Both the position numbers and the translations under genes were made by a program. Of a stretch of DNA of 64,000 bases, positions 50,029 through 60,656 are shown in pieces. This DNA comes from Oceanospirillaceae bacterium (GTDB lineage: Bacteria; Pseudomonadota; Gammaproteobacteria; Pseudomonadales; Balneatricaceae): assembly GCA_029938085.1 (NCBI GenBank), contig JAPYOS010000003.1, forward strand, positions 1-64,000, written 5' to 3'. Every line of letters starts with the position of its first letter. Within the stretch, counting starts at the first letter, position 1. The notes beneath the pieces are model-generated. The model did not search any database. It was not told where the DNA came from and saw only the letters and a list, made by a program, of their open reading frames with translations.

Positions 50029-50667
50029 ATGGCAGGTGTTGGGCAGGTGATCGAAAATAGCTCCCTTTTGAGCCGGATAGATCAGCAATTACACAAGTTG
50101 GAATCAACTCTGGCATTGGTTAGTGGTTTGGCCATATTTAGCCTTATGTTATTAGCTGTGGTGTCTGTTGCTGGGAGGCACTTTTTCAACATGCCTTTAC
50201 CTGGCTATGTGGATTGGATAGAGCAAGCAATGCCCCTCATTGCGTTTATGGGTATTGCTTACACACAGCGTAACGGTGGCCATATTCGTATGGATATGCT
50301 GGTGGCTCAACTTAAAGGCAGAGCCTTGTGGTTGTTTGAATGGATCACCAGCTTATGCATTTTGGTATTAATGTTATTGCTAATTTGGGGCTCTTGGTCG
50401 CACTTTTCACGTAGTTTTGACCCTTCCATGCCTTGGTGGAGTCGGGATAGTTCTATGGATATTGCGCTGCCTCTTTGGCCTGCCAAGTTAATGGTGCCGC
50501 TGGCATTTTCTGTGTTGGCCCTGCGTATGATGATTCAACTATGGGGTTTTTCACACGCTTTTATCACTAACGCCACAGTTCCTGTGGCAGTGCCCTTAGT
50601 TTTAGATGCTGCCACTCAGGCTGCGGCAGAGTCTAAATACATTAATGATGAGATACAAACGTCATGA
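50029..50667 (+). CDS. TRAP transporter small permease, DctQ family
   Basis: VAGRHFFNMPLPGYVDWIEQAMPLIAFMGIAYTQRNGGHIRMDML. Confidence 0.9.
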   Translation: MAGVGQVIENSSLLSRIDQQLHKLESTLALVSGLAIFSLMLLAVVSVAGRHFFNMPLPGYVDWIEQAMPLIAFMGIAYTQRNGGHIRMDMLVAQLKGRALWLFEWITSLCILVLMLLLIWGSWSHFSRSFDPSMPWWSRDSSMDIALPLWPAKLMVPLAFSVLALRMMIQLWGFSHAFITNATVPVAVPLVLDAATQAAAESKYINDEIQTS

Positions 50668-52067
50668 GCAGTATGGAAATTGGTATTATTGTTTCTTTGG
50701 GAATGCTGGTCATGGTCATTATCGGTATGCGGGTTGCTTTTGCCGCAGCCTTGGCAGGCATGGTGGGTTTGATCTGGATTTTTTGGGCCAAAAAAGGCTT
50801 TGATCCTAGTGCTTTTTGGTGGGCTTTGGGAGTGGCCACCAAAACGGCTGGGCAGGTGCCACACTCCAAAATATCGGCCCAAGCACTGTCTCTGATCCCC
50901 ACATTTATATTAATAGGTTACCTTGCTTATCATGCGGGGTTAACCAAAGCATTATTTGAAGCTGCAAAACGTTGGGTGGGGTGGTTGCCTGGTGGCATGG
51001 CAGTGGCTACGGTATTCTCTACCGCAGGTTTTGCTGCGGTGTCTGGTGCTTCTGTAGCAACCTCTGCTGTATTCGCCCGTATCGCCATTCCAGAAATGCT
51101 CAAAGTGGGTTATGACAAACGTTTTGCTGCTGGGGTTGTTGCTGCCGGTGGCACCTTGGCGTCGTTAATACCACCCTCTGCAATTTTGGTGGTGTATGCC
51201 ATTATTGTTGAGCAAGACGTGGGTAAGCTGTTGCTTGCAGGCTTTGTGCCAGGGGCCTTTTCGGCGCTTATTTATGCCGGTTTAATCATTGGCATAGCTG
51301 TTGTTAAGCCAGGGTTTGGCCCGTCTGTGTCGGGTTATACATGGGGTGAACGTTTTAAATCATTGCCACCCGCGTTGCCGATAGTGGCAGTGGTAGCGAT
51401 TATCATACTGTTTGTCTATAACCCTTTTGGTGATGCCATTGGTACGCCCACAGAAGGCGGTGCCCTAGGTGCCTTTGTGGTGTTTTGTATTGCGTTGCTT
51501 AATGGTATGCGTTGGTCAGCTCTTAAAGAAGCCTTGTTAGAGTCGGCTAAGCTGGCGGTAATGATCTTTACTATCATTTGGGGTGTGTTGATCTTTGTGC
51601 GCTTTTTAGGTTTTGCAGGGTTGCCATCGGCTTTTTCTGATTGGATTACGTCGCTTGATCAAAGCCCGATGTTAACCTTGGTATTTATCCTATTAGCCTA
51701 TGCCGTATTAGGTATGTTTATGGATGCCATCGGCATGTTATTGCTGACCTTGCCCGTGGTTTATCCTGCGGTAATGGCTCTTAATGGTGGTGAGTATGTG
51801 AGTGCTGCGGATAGCGTATTTGGTATGTCTGGGCCTATGTGCGCCATTTGGTTTGGTATTTTGGTGGTGAAAATGGCGGAGTTTTGTTTAATTACGCCGC
51901 CCATTGGCCTCAACTGTTTTGTAGTAGCGGGGCTGCGCGACGATTTATCGGTACAGGATGTGTTTAAAGGCGTGACGCCGTTTTTCATTGCCGATGCCGT
52001 GACTATTGCGTTGTTAGTGTCTTTCCCAGCTATTGTACTTTGGCTACCTCGGCTGGCGGGTAGCTAA
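50664..52067 (+). CDS. TRAP transporter large permease, DctM family
   Basis: GGTLASLIPPSAILVVYAIIVEQ, TPTEGGALGAF, ITPPIGLNCFV. Confidence 0.95.
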   Translation: MSSMEIGIIVSLGMLVMVIIGMRVAFAAALAGMVGLIWIFWAKKGFDPSAFWWALGVATKTAGQVPHSKISAQALSLIPTFILIGYLAYHAGLTKALFEAAKRWVGWLPGGMAVATVFSTAGFAAVSGASVATSAVFARIAIPEMLKVGYDKRFAAGVVAAGGTLASLIPPSAILVVYAIIVEQDVGKLLLAGFVPGAFSALIYAGLIIGIAVVKPGFGPSVSGYTWGERFKSLPPALPIVAVVAIIILFVYNPFGDAIGTPTEGGALGAFVVFCIALLNGMRWSALKEALLESAKLAVMIFTIIWGVLIFVRFLGFAGLPSAFSDWITSLDQSPMLTLVFILLAYAVLGMFMDAIGMLLLTLPVVYPAVMALNGGEYVSAADSVFGMSGPMCAIWFGILVVKMAEFCLITPPIGLNCFVVAGLRDDLSVQDVFKGVTPFFIADAVTIALLVSFPAIVLWLPRLAGS

Positions 52068-52101
52068 GTCATGTTGCTTGAAAAAGGCCGCTTAGCTCAC
52101 A

Positions 52102-52503
52102 TTAAAATAGGGTTAACACCATCCCGATAACAGCGCAGCCTATGCTCGAATAGCCGGCGTCGATGAAGACAAGGTTGCTGGGTTTCATGCTGAAATTATA
52201 GTGGGTTACGGTCCAAGGAGCTGCGATAAATAAGCCGATGCCTAGGCCTAACAATAGGCCGTCGATGACCTGTACTACACCAACCAGCGCAAATAAGTGT
52301 TGCATCATAAAGGAAACCACCAGGGCGCTGAGAAAGGCAATGATAAGCGGCATTGGGCCACTTTTACTCTTGCCATTTTCATCTTTGAGGTCGCTTTCTT
52401 TGATCCCTGCAGCCGCCATCCAAGGTTTTGACAGGCTCATGTACCAAATAGCACCAAAGACGTAAGCTGCGGCAGCCGCTGCAAGTGTATTAAGCAATTC
52501 CAT
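52102..52503 (-). CDS. DUF1761-family membrane protein
   Basis: AAAAAYVFGAIWYMSLSKPWMAAAGI. Confidence 0.8.
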   Translation of the reverse strand: MELLNTLAAAAAAYVFGAIWYMSLSKPWMAAAGIKESDLKDENGKSKSGPMPLIIAFLSALVVSFMMQHLFALVGVVQVIDGLLLGLGIGLFIAAPWTVTHYNFSMKPSNLVFIDAGYSSIGCAVIGMVLTLF

Positions 52504-52571
52504 AGAAAGTCCTCACGTTGGTTAAGGTTAAACTATGGCAGATTAATTGATGCTTTTCCAATGTCGCATGT

Positions 52572-53744
52572 TTATTGCTGGCGAGCTAACCAATACACCA
52601 ATATACATCCACAAAACATAAAACCACTGGCAATACCAATGCTCAAACTGTAACTGCCACTCCATTGGGCCAATACACCGGCCATTGCGGGGGCGGCCAT
52701 CTGGGCGACTCCGTATGATAGTGTCATTTTGCCCATCATTTTAGCAGGTCGAGTAGGGTAGTAACGGCCTGCCATAGTGAGCACCAAACTGACCACACCG
52801 ATAAAGGTGGCCCCAAACAGCGCGGCTCCCACGAGTGTCCAAGTTAAAGTAGGGCTTAGCAGTGGGATTAACATGCCTGAAAACTGCAAAATAAAGGCCG
52901 CGAGAAGGGCGTTGAGATCGCCAATCTTACGGGCAATGAGATCCCATACGATACAAGCAGGCGCGGCGGCAATGCCGATGACCATAAATACCACCATGCC
53001 CATGCCCGGTTTTACGGACATTAGTTCGACGTGGGCGACGATGAAGGTTGCGATGATGGCATAACCGGTGCCAGCGCAAAAATAGGCCAGCATAAATACC
53101 CGTAAAAATGTTTTGGAGGGCGGCTGGTCCTCCAGCTTTGAGCCATCTACCGCGTAGCCGCTAACATCAGGTTTAGGTAACCATAACCATGCTGGAACGG
53201 CCAACAGACTGCCTGCGACCGTGAGCCAAAACCATTGTAGCTGCCAGTTGAGGTAGGGTTCGAGCAGGTAAACGAACAGCGCAGAAAGAAAAATGCCAGC
53301 ACCCATGCCGATAAAGTGGATGCCTAGCTCGGTGCGTAACTGGTGCCTGAGAAGCCAGTGCATGACTAGGCCCGAGCCCAGTAGCAGGCCAGCGGCACTA
53401 CTGAGACCAGCGAAGAACCTGAGTAGACTCCACAACCAAAAGTTTTGTGTTAAACCTAGGCCTAGCGTGGTTATCAGTGCCACCATGAGGCCTAAACGAT
53501 AGAGCCGGTCCTTGGTGTTGAGGTTGCTTATACTGGCTGCGATAAGGGCGCCGCAAAAATAACCTAAGTAATTAAAGGCCGCTAACCAACCGCCTTCGGC
53601 GATGCCTAAACCGGCTTGATTTTGCATCAGCGGCAGCATCGGTGTGTAAGCAAAACGGGCAATGCCCAGTAATAAAATTAGGCTGGCGATACCTGCACTG
53701 AGGACTTTAAAACGTTGCTGGGCGAGTGACATAGATACAGCCAA
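52572..53744 (-). CDS. YbfB/YjiJ-type MFS transporter
   Basis: LLGIARFAYTPMLPLMQNQAGLGIAEGGWLAAFNYLGYFCGAL. Confidence 0.88.
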   Translation of the reverse strand: MAVSMSLAQQRFKVLSAGIASLILLLGIARFAYTPMLPLMQNQAGLGIAEGGWLAAFNYLGYFCGALIAASISNLNTKDRLYRLGLMVALITTLGLGLTQNFWLWSLLRFFAGLSSAAGLLLGSGLVMHWLLRHQLRTELGIHFIGMGAGIFLSALFVYLLEPYLNWQLQWFWLTVAGSLLAVPAWLWLPKPDVSGYAVDGSKLEDQPPSKTFLRVFMLAYFCAGTGYAIIATFIVAHVELMSVKPGMGMVVFMVIGIAAAPACIVWDLIARKIGDLNALLAAFILQFSGMLIPLLSPTLTWTLVGAALFGATFIGVVSLVLTMAGRYYPTRPAKMMGKMTLSYGVAQMAAPAMAGVLAQWSGSYSLSIGIASGFMFCGCILVYWLARQQ

Positions 53745-53852
53745 TTAAAGAAGTGACCGCTATTATGGGCAGCCGTGGGTTAAAACACAATTGGTTGTTT
53801 ATTAGACATTGAGCTATGCTTCAACGTTATAGCGAGGCTTAGGAATATTGCC

Positions 53853-54995
53853 ATGGAAGACTTTACCAAAACTCGAGGTCAAACCGTATTTTCGGGTTTT
53901 TTCTTCGCTTATTTTGCTTGTTATGGGGTGGTTTTGCCGTTTTTACCCTATTGGATGGTGAGTCGAGGGCTGGATGAAACCGAAACGGCGCTTATTTTAA
54001 GTGCTGCGTTCATTAGTAAAGTGTTTTTTGGTATGGGTGTGGGTGCTCTAGCCGATGCAACGGGCCATAAAAAGCGATGGATTTTGGCGCTGTCAGTGGT
54101 GACCTTGTTGGGTTTTTCTGTGTTTGTACAGGTGCAAGCGTTTTGGCCTATGTTGCTCACTTGGTTTGTAGTGGGGGCCTTACAGACCAGCCATATCCCT
54201 ATGGTCGACGGCTTAGCCATTGCCACGGCAAGAATCGGAAAACTTAACTACAGTAGTGCTCGGTTATGGGGTTCGGTGGCCTTTATTGTGTCATCAACGT
54301 TGAGCGGGCTCTACATTGCTGCCTATACCATTGAGGCTTTTCCTGCCTTATTATTAGTTTTAGCTGCTGCTGTGGTTGTGTCGGTTTTGCCGCTGCCGGA
54401 TCTTCGTTCGCAGTCTAAACCACAACGAAAACTGGCTTTTTTAGAGTTGTTTAACTTGCCAGGTTTTATGGCTTTGGTGGTGGTTGGCGCTTTGTTACAG
54501 GCGAGTCATGGCGCGTTATATGCCATAGGCACCTTGCATTGGCTCAATAGAGGTATTAGTGAGTCAGTGATTGGTTTGTTGTGGGCGCAAGGCGTGTTGG
54601 CAGAAGTATTGTTATTTGCTTTTGGCTTTTGGCTGATCAGGAAAATGGGTGTACGAGGCTTGCTATGGTTAGCCGTAGTAGCTGGCTCCATACGGTGGAT
54701 TGTGATGGGTTTTCCAATTAATATTGGCTGGTTATTTGGTTTGCAAATGCTGCACGCGTTTACTTTTGCCGCCACTCACCTGGCGATGACGCAGTTCATT
54801 AGCCATAAAGTGCCTGACCAACTCACGGCATCGGCACAAACCTTTTATGATGCCTTAGCCATGGGCGCATTTATGGGCGTGACCATGACTCTAGCCGGTA
54901 GTTTTTATGGCATTATGGAAGGGTATGTGTATTGGCTGATGGCCTTATTATCGATCACTGCAGGTTTAGTGTTAAGCCGCTGCAATAGCAACTAG
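53853..54995 (+). CDS. MFS transporter (HcaT/MFS_1-like)
   Basis: FFFAYFACYGVVLPFLPYWMVSRGLDETETALILSAAFISKV. Confidence 0.85.
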   Translation: MEDFTKTRGQTVFSGFFFAYFACYGVVLPFLPYWMVSRGLDETETALILSAAFISKVFFGMGVGALADATGHKKRWILALSVVTLLGFSVFVQVQAFWPMLLTWFVVGALQTSHIPMVDGLAIATARIGKLNYSSARLWGSVAFIVSSTLSGLYIAAYTIEAFPALLLVLAAAVVVSVLPLPDLRSQSKPQRKLAFLELFNLPGFMALVVVGALLQASHGALYAIGTLHWLNRGISESVIGLLWAQGVLAEVLLFAFGFWLIRKMGVRGLLWLAVVAGSIRWIVMGFPINIGWLFGLQMLHAFTFAATHLAMTQFISHKVPDQLTASAQTFYDALAMGAFMGVTMTLAGSFYGIMEGYVYWLMALLSITAGLVLSRCNSN

Positions 54996-55022
54996 TTATC
55001 AGTACAGGCATATGAGTTTAGC

Positions 55023-55278
55023 TCAGCTAAACGAATGCACCAACGTGCCAATGCGATCTTCATGAGGGTTAACCCCTAATCCATGGCCTGTAGGTAGGGT
55101 AAAGTAGCCGTCGGTTGAGCGCTCCGCATTTTCCGGATCATAGTGCTCATCTATGTAGTTACCAGCGGTCCATAATGGCGAAATCTAGCGCTGCTTTGGC
55201 ATAGTTGTGGCCGTTGAGGTATTCGTGCATATGCCGTTGTAGTAGAAGTGGGTGTAAACATTCACGGCCAATGACAGC
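55023..55278 (-). pseudogene. Remnant of enolase-superfamily (mandelate racemase-like, proline-betaine epimerase-like) gene
   Basis: Reverse-strand HPLLLQRHMHEYLNGHNYAKAALDFA joined out of frame to PLWTAGNYIDEHYDPENAERSTDGYFTLPTGHGLGVNPHEDRIGTLVHSFS-stop. Confidence 0.75.
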
Positions 55279-55368
55279 TTATCGATTCGACAACTACACA
55301 CTTGACACTTGTGTCAATATTTATGACACTCATGTTGTGTGCGATACAAAAAACTAAAAAAGATGACT

Positions 55369-55986
55369 ATGAACCCCACTGCAGGCCGTTCCCAGTGGCT
55401 TGATGCCGCCTACGAGGTGTTGCTTGAAGCTGGTGTAGACGCTATTAAAGTGATGCCTCTGGCTAAAAATTTAAACGTGTCGCGGACGAGTTTCTATTGG
55501 TACTTTAAAGATAGGGCCGAGTTGCTAGATGCCTTGGTGCTGCGTTGGCAGGAAAAAAACACCGGCAATTTGGTCACTCAAGCGGGGTTGTTTGCCGCTT
55601 CTTTGTGTGAATCTATGCTTAACGTGATGGATTGTTGGAGTGATAGTGAGTTGTTTGACGCTCAACTCGATCAGGCTATTCGCTACTGGGCACGCACAGA
55701 CCCGCAGCTACAGGTTCAATTAAATAGAGCAGATGCGCAGCGGCATGAAGCCATAAAGGCCATGTTTATGAGCCATGGTTTGGCGGCTGCCCAAGCCGAA
55801 GTACGAGCCATGACCGTGCTCTATACCCAAGTGGGCTACATTGCTATGGCAATAAAAGAACCTTTGACGTTAAGGCTTTCGTGTATTGCAGACTATTGCG
55901 AAGTCTTCACCGGCCAAAAACCCACCACTGTGGAAATGCAACGTTTTAACAGCCGTCATAAAATGGTACCTAACGATGTCCTCTAA
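55369..55986 (+). CDS. TetR-family regulator
   Basis: RSQWLDAAYEVLLEAGVDAIKVMPLAKNLNVSRTSFYWYFKDRAELLDALV. Confidence 0.9.
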   Translation: MNPTAGRSQWLDAAYEVLLEAGVDAIKVMPLAKNLNVSRTSFYWYFKDRAELLDALVLRWQEKNTGNLVTQAGLFAASLCESMLNVMDCWSDSELFDAQLDQAIRYWARTDPQLQVQLNRADAQRHEAIKAMFMSHGLAAAQAEVRAMTVLYTQVGYIAMAIKEPLTLRLSCIADYCEVFTGQKPTTVEMQRFNSRHKMVPNDVL

Positions 55987-58015
55987 CGATCCCTTATTAC
56001 AGCCCTACCAGCTCAAGCACCTTACCCTTAAAAACCGCATCATGATGACCTCGCATGAACCGGCGTACCCAGAAAATGGCATGCCCAAGGCGCGCTATCT
56101 GGCTTATCATTTGGAACGCGCCAAAGCCGGCGTTGCGCTGACAATGACGGCAGGTTCAGCCACCGTTTCTAAAGATAGCCCTCCGGTATTTAATAATATT
56201 TTGGCCTATAAAGATGAGGTGGTGCCTTATCTACGCGATATGACCGACGCCTGCCATGAACATGGTTGTACAGTGATGTTACAGTTAACCCACCTTGGCC
56301 GTCGTACCGGTTGGAATAAAGGCGACTGGTTACCAGCCGTGTCACCATCCCACCGACGCGAAGCGTCGCACCGAAGCTTCCCCAAAAAAATTGAAGATTG
56401 GGACATCGAGCGCATTATTAGAGATTATGCCGATGCTGCGGAGCGTATGTATGCAGCCGGCTTAGACGGTATAGAGCTACAAGCCTATGGCCACTTGATG
56501 GATCAATTCTGGTCACCGTTAACCAATACCTTAGACACGCCATACGGCGGTTCGTTAGACAACCGTATACGCTTTACTTTGGAAGTACTACAGGCGATTC
56601 GTGATCGTGTAGGGTCTAAGTTTATTGTGGGTGTACGCTACACCGCAGACGAAGCCTTTGCTGGTGGTATTAACCCAGCCGAAGGCATTGCTATCTCTAA
56701 AATTTTGCGTGATACCGGTCAGGTGGATTTCCTTAATGTAATTCGTGGGCGCATTGATACCGATGCGGCCTTAACCGATGTTATTCCCATCATGGGTATG
56801 AAAAACTCGCCACACCTAGACTTTGCAGGTGCTGTGCGTGAGGCCACCGGTTTTCCCGTATTTCATGGCGCTAAAATCCCCGACGTGGCAACTGCACGCC
56901 ATGCCATAGCCGCAGGCAAGCTGGACATGGTGGGCATGACACGGGCGCATATGGCCGACCCCCATGTGGTGCGTAAAATCATGCAGGGTAAAGAAGATGA
57001 TATCCGCCCTTGTGTTGGCGCTAACTATTGCTTAGATCGTATTTACCAAGCCGGCGATGCCTTGTGTATTCATAACGCAGCTACGGGCCGCGAACTCTCG
57101 ATGCCCCATGACATCGTTAAAGCCAATGTGCGTAAAAAGGTGGTGATTATTGGTTCAGGCCCGGGTGGCCTAGAGGCTGCAAGGGTTGCAGCAGAAAGAG
57201 GTCATCAAGTGATTGTGTTAGAGGCCGCAGCACAGCCCGGAGGGCAGATACGTTTGACGGCTCAAAGCCCGCGCCGCGCCGAAATGTTGTCTATTATTGA
57301 CTGGCGCATGGCACAGTGTCAGGCAAAAGACGTTGAATTTCAGTTTAATACCTGGGCCGAGGCCGCTGACGTTAAGGCTTTAAACCCAGATGTGGTGATT
57401 GTAGCCACGGGGGGAATGCCTGATACCGAAGTGCTCAGTAGTGGTAATGAATTGGCAGTCTCCAGTTGGGATATTCTTTCGGGCGACGTGAAGCTCGGTA
57501 CTAATGTATTGATTTTTGATGATGCGGGTGATCATCCGGCACTTCAAGCCGCAGAACTGCTCGCTAACAAGGGTGCTAAGGTGGAAATAATGACGCCAGA
57601 TCGGAGCTTTTCTCCTGAAGTCATGGCCATGAACTTGGTGCCCTATATGCGCAGCTTACAAGATAAGGAGGTCACCTTTACCGTGACGTATCGGGCCGAT
57701 AGTGCGCGCCGCGTTGGTGATCAAATTGAGGTCACGTTAACGAGTGACTATGGCAGCATTAATAAAACGCGTTTGGTGGATCAACTGGTGATTAATCACG
57801 GTACCTTGCCCCTAGACGAGCTTTATTTTGACTTAAAGCCAGAGGCGTCTAATCAAGGCGAACTTGACCAAACAGCCTTCATCGAAGGCCTGCCGCAAAC
57901 TAGCGTGCGCAACCCCGAAGGCCAGTACCAGCTGTTTCGAATTGGCGACGCCGTAGCGGCCCGCAACACCCATGCCGCGATTTATGATGGCTTGCGCTTA
58001 GCCAAAGACATTTGA
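55976..58015 (+). CDS. FMN/Fe-S/NAD(P) oxidoreductase, N-methylproline demethylase-like (DgcA/TMADH family)
   Basis: LLQPYQLKHLTLKNRIMMTSHEPAYPENGMPKARYLAYHLERAKAG, Fe-S region CVGANYCLDRIYQAGDALCIHN, GSGPGGLEAARVAAERGHQVIVLEA. Confidence 0.85.
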   Translation: MSSNDPLLQPYQLKHLTLKNRIMMTSHEPAYPENGMPKARYLAYHLERAKAGVALTMTAGSATVSKDSPPVFNNILAYKDEVVPYLRDMTDACHEHGCTVMLQLTHLGRRTGWNKGDWLPAVSPSHRREASHRSFPKKIEDWDIERIIRDYADAAERMYAAGLDGIELQAYGHLMDQFWSPLTNTLDTPYGGSLDNRIRFTLEVLQAIRDRVGSKFIVGVRYTADEAFAGGINPAEGIAISKILRDTGQVDFLNVIRGRIDTDAALTDVIPIMGMKNSPHLDFAGAVREATGFPVFHGAKIPDVATARHAIAAGKLDMVGMTRAHMADPHVVRKIMQGKEDDIRPCVGANYCLDRIYQAGDALCIHNAATGRELSMPHDIVKANVRKKVVIIGSGPGGLEAARVAAERGHQVIVLEAAAQPGGQIRLTAQSPRRAEMLSIIDWRMAQCQAKDVEFQFNTWAEAADVKALNPDVVIVATGGMPDTEVLSSGNELAVSSWDILSGDVKLGTNVLIFDDAGDHPALQAAELLANKGAKVEIMTPDRSFSPEVMAMNLVPYMRSLQDKEVTFTVTYRADSARRVGDQIEVTLTSDYGSINKTRLVDQLVINHGTLPLDELYFDLKPEASNQGELDQTAFIEGLPQTSVRNPEGQYQLFRIGDAVAARNTHAAIYDGLRLAKDI

Positions 58016-58109
58016 TGTTTAAGTATAGATAAATGGCTAGTATCTATGACTCGATGAGCGCGTATTATGATAAATACGATATGGATGCAATGACACTGAG
58101 GTAGCAACA

Positions 58110-59090
58110 ATGCAAGCACTGTTAATTAACAAAGATGACACGGGTTATACGGCTCAATTAGGCCAAATCGAAGCAGCACAGTTGCCTGAGGGTGACGTGT
58201 TGATTAAGGTAGACTATTCAACCCTCAACTACAAAGATAGCTTAGCCATTACCGGCGCATCGCCTGTGGTTCGTAGCTTTCCTATGGTGCCAGGCATAGA
58301 CCTTGCCGGCACCGTAGAGCACAGTGATCACGCCGACTTTAAGGCGGGTGATAAAGTGGTGTTGAACGGTTTTGGTGTGGGAGAGGGGCATTGGGGTGGG
58401 TTAGCTCAGATCGCACGGGTTAAAGGCGACTGGCTGGTGCCATTGCCTAACGCCTTCACGCCTAAACAAGCTATGGCTATAGGCACCGCAGGTTACACTG
58501 CAATGTTATGTGTAATGGCCCTAGAGCAGCACGGCGTAACACCAGACAAAGGCGAAATTTTAGTCACCGGTGCGGCCGGTGGTGTGGGCAGTGTTGCAGT
58601 GAGTTTGCTCGCCAAGTTAGGGTATACGGTGGTGGCCTCTAGTGGTCGAGCAGAAGAAACGGACTATTTATTAAGCTTGGGTGCCACTCAGGTATTAAAC
58701 CGCAGCGAACTGTCGGAAAAATCCAGGCCGCTGGCGAAAGAGCGTTGGGCTGGGGCCATTGATGTTGCTGGCAGCCATACCTTGGCCAATATCTGTGCTT
58801 CTATGAAATACGGTGGTACCGTGGCTGCCTGTGGCTTAGCTCAAGGCTATGACCTTCCTGCCACGGTAATGCCATTTATTTTGCGTGGCGTAACCTTAGC
58901 GGGCATTGATAGTGTATATCGCCCCAAGGCCGACCGAATTGCTGCATGGAACCGTTTGGCCCAAGATCTAGACGTCTCCCATTTAGAAAAAATAATGACC
59001 GAAATCAACTTGGCTCAAGCGCTGGAAACAGCTCAAAAGCAAATTGATGGGCTTACTCGTGGTCGTTTTGTCGTCAATGTTAACTCATAA
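58110..59090 (+). CDS. AcuI/YhdH-type MDR oxidoreductase (acryloyl-CoA reductase-like)
   Basis: [62 protein letters not shown]. Confidence 0.9.
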   Translation: MQALLINKDDTGYTAQLGQIEAAQLPEGDVLIKVDYSTLNYKDSLAITGASPVVRSFPMVPGIDLAGTVEHSDHADFKAGDKVVLNGFGVGEGHWGGLAQIARVKGDWLVPLPNAFTPKQAMAIGTAGYTAMLCVMALEQHGVTPDKGEILVTGAAGGVGSVAVSLLAKLGYTVVASSGRAEETDYLLSLGATQVLNRSELSEKSRPLAKERWAGAIDVAGSHTLANICASMKYGGTVAACGLAQGYDLPATVMPFILRGVTLAGIDSVYRPKADRIAAWNRLAQDLDVSHLEKIMTEINLAQALETAQKQIDGLTRGRFVVNVNS

Positions 59091-59102
59091 GGAATGTTTA
59101 AG

Positions 59103-59672
59103 ATGAACTCAATAAGCCGATACCCTGTGCCAGAACTGGCGGACTTTCCAGAAGACATTAAGCTCCGAGTAATGGCAGTGCAAGAAAAGGCAGGCTTTGT
59201 GCCTAATGTGTTTTTAGCCATGGGCCATAGGCCCGATGAGTTACGCGCCTTCATGGATTACCACGACGCCCTGATGAACAAAGAAGGGGGCCTTAGCCAA
59301 GCCGAACGCGAGATGGTTATTGTAGCAACCTCCAATGACAATGGCTGCCTGTATTGTGTAGTGGCCCATGGCGCGGTATTACGCATACGCGCGAAAAATG
59401 CGTTAGTGGCAGACCAAGTGGCCATTAACTACTTAAAAGCTGATATTAGTGAGCGTCAAAAGGCCATGTTAACCTTTGCTCTTAAAATATCAAACAATGC
59501 CCAAGCCACCAGCGATGACGATTTCGCTGTCTTGCAAAGCCATGGTTTTAGCGACGAAGATATCTGGGATATTGCTGCCATTACTGCCTTTTTTGGCTTG
59601 AGCAATCGCATGGTCAATTTTGCCTCTATGCAGCCAAATGTTGAGTTTTATAACATGGCGCGCGACATTTAA
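59103..59672 (+). CDS. AhpD-like peroxidase-related carboxymuconolactone decarboxylase-family protein
   Basis: LSQAEREMVIVATSNDNGCLYCVVAHGAVLR (CxxC...H). Confidence 0.9.
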   Translation: MNSISRYPVPELADFPEDIKLRVMAVQEKAGFVPNVFLAMGHRPDELRAFMDYHDALMNKEGGLSQAEREMVIVATSNDNGCLYCVVAHGAVLRIRAKNALVADQVAINYLKADISERQKAMLTFALKISNNAQATSDDDFAVLQSHGFSDEDIWDIAAITAFFGLSNRMVNFASMQPNVEFYNMARDI

Positions 59673-60541
59673 GGCCGACTTAACTGGCCGTGCTGGTGGC
59701 CATGTGGGTGACGTATCAACATGGCCAGAATCACCAATAACATGGCACAAGTCTGGTACTGATCTAAAACACCGCCCAAGATCACTGTGCCACAAAGTAA
59801 CGCCACCACTAATTCAATGGCCCCGGCTATGCTGGTTTTTTCTGGCCCGACTTTGGGTGCGCCTAAGGTAAACAGATATTGTGGCAAACTGGTGGCTAAG
59901 CCCCCTAAAGCAATAAGCCACAAATACCCTGAGTTAGATGCGGGTAACCAAGTTGTGGGTTGGCTCAGCACGGCTAACGGTAGCAATACAATTAAATGGC
60001 CTAACAAGCCACAGCGCATGCGTTGCAGCGGCGCCAGAGCCTGACGCGGGTTAGACCAATAGTGGATGCTGATGGCGAACACTAACGGAGCTAAAAAACA
60101 GCCCAGTAAAGGCAGCCATTGATCGGCTGCAAAAACACTAGGTTTGCATGCTAAACTTGCAGCGATAATGATGAGCAAGGCCGATATGGTTCGGTTTGGT
60201 GTTGGCCGTTTACCATAAACCAACCAACCCACTAGCAAACTCATCACTGGGTAAGAATAATAAATAAAAATAGCTAAGGTGATAGGGACGCGTGTCATGG
60301 CATAAAAATAGGCCAACATCGCTAAGCCATTAGCGATGCCAAAAACGAGCATAATCAGGCCCTCTGCGTATTCGGTACGATCTAGCCTAAGCCACGGCAT
60401 TAAGATCAGCGCTGGTATAGCAAAACGGTACAAACTAACTAATAGAGGGCTGAGTCCGTCGGCTAACAGCAGTTGGGCTAACATCGGGTTGAGTCCAAAA
60501 CCTATGGCAGCGGTGATAACTAATAACTGGCCAGAATTCAT
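59669..60541 (-). CDS. EamA/DMT-family transporter
   Basis: Multi-TM; FGLNPMLAQLLLADGLSPLLVSLYRFAIPALILMPWL. Confidence 0.88.
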   Translation of the reverse strand: MNSGQLLVITAAIGFGLNPMLAQLLLADGLSPLLVSLYRFAIPALILMPWLRLDRTEYAEGLIMLVFGIANGLAMLAYFYAMTRVPITLAIFIYYSYPVMSLLVGWLVYGKRPTPNRTISALLIIIAASLACKPSVFAADQWLPLLGCFLAPLVFAISIHYWSNPRQALAPLQRMRCGLLGHLIVLLPLAVLSQPTTWLPASNSGYLWLIALGGLATSLPQYLFTLGAPKVGPEKTSIAGAIELVVALLCGTVILGGVLDQYQTCAMLLVILAMLIRHPHGHQHGQLSRP

Positions 60542-60656
60542 GTCTATGCACTAACGACGGTTGTGATTTGTTCAATGGCACGGAATATAGCTGGATTTAC
60601 TTGCGCGAAATAGTGAATAATAAGTCTATTACATTAATAACTTGCATGTATGGCCT

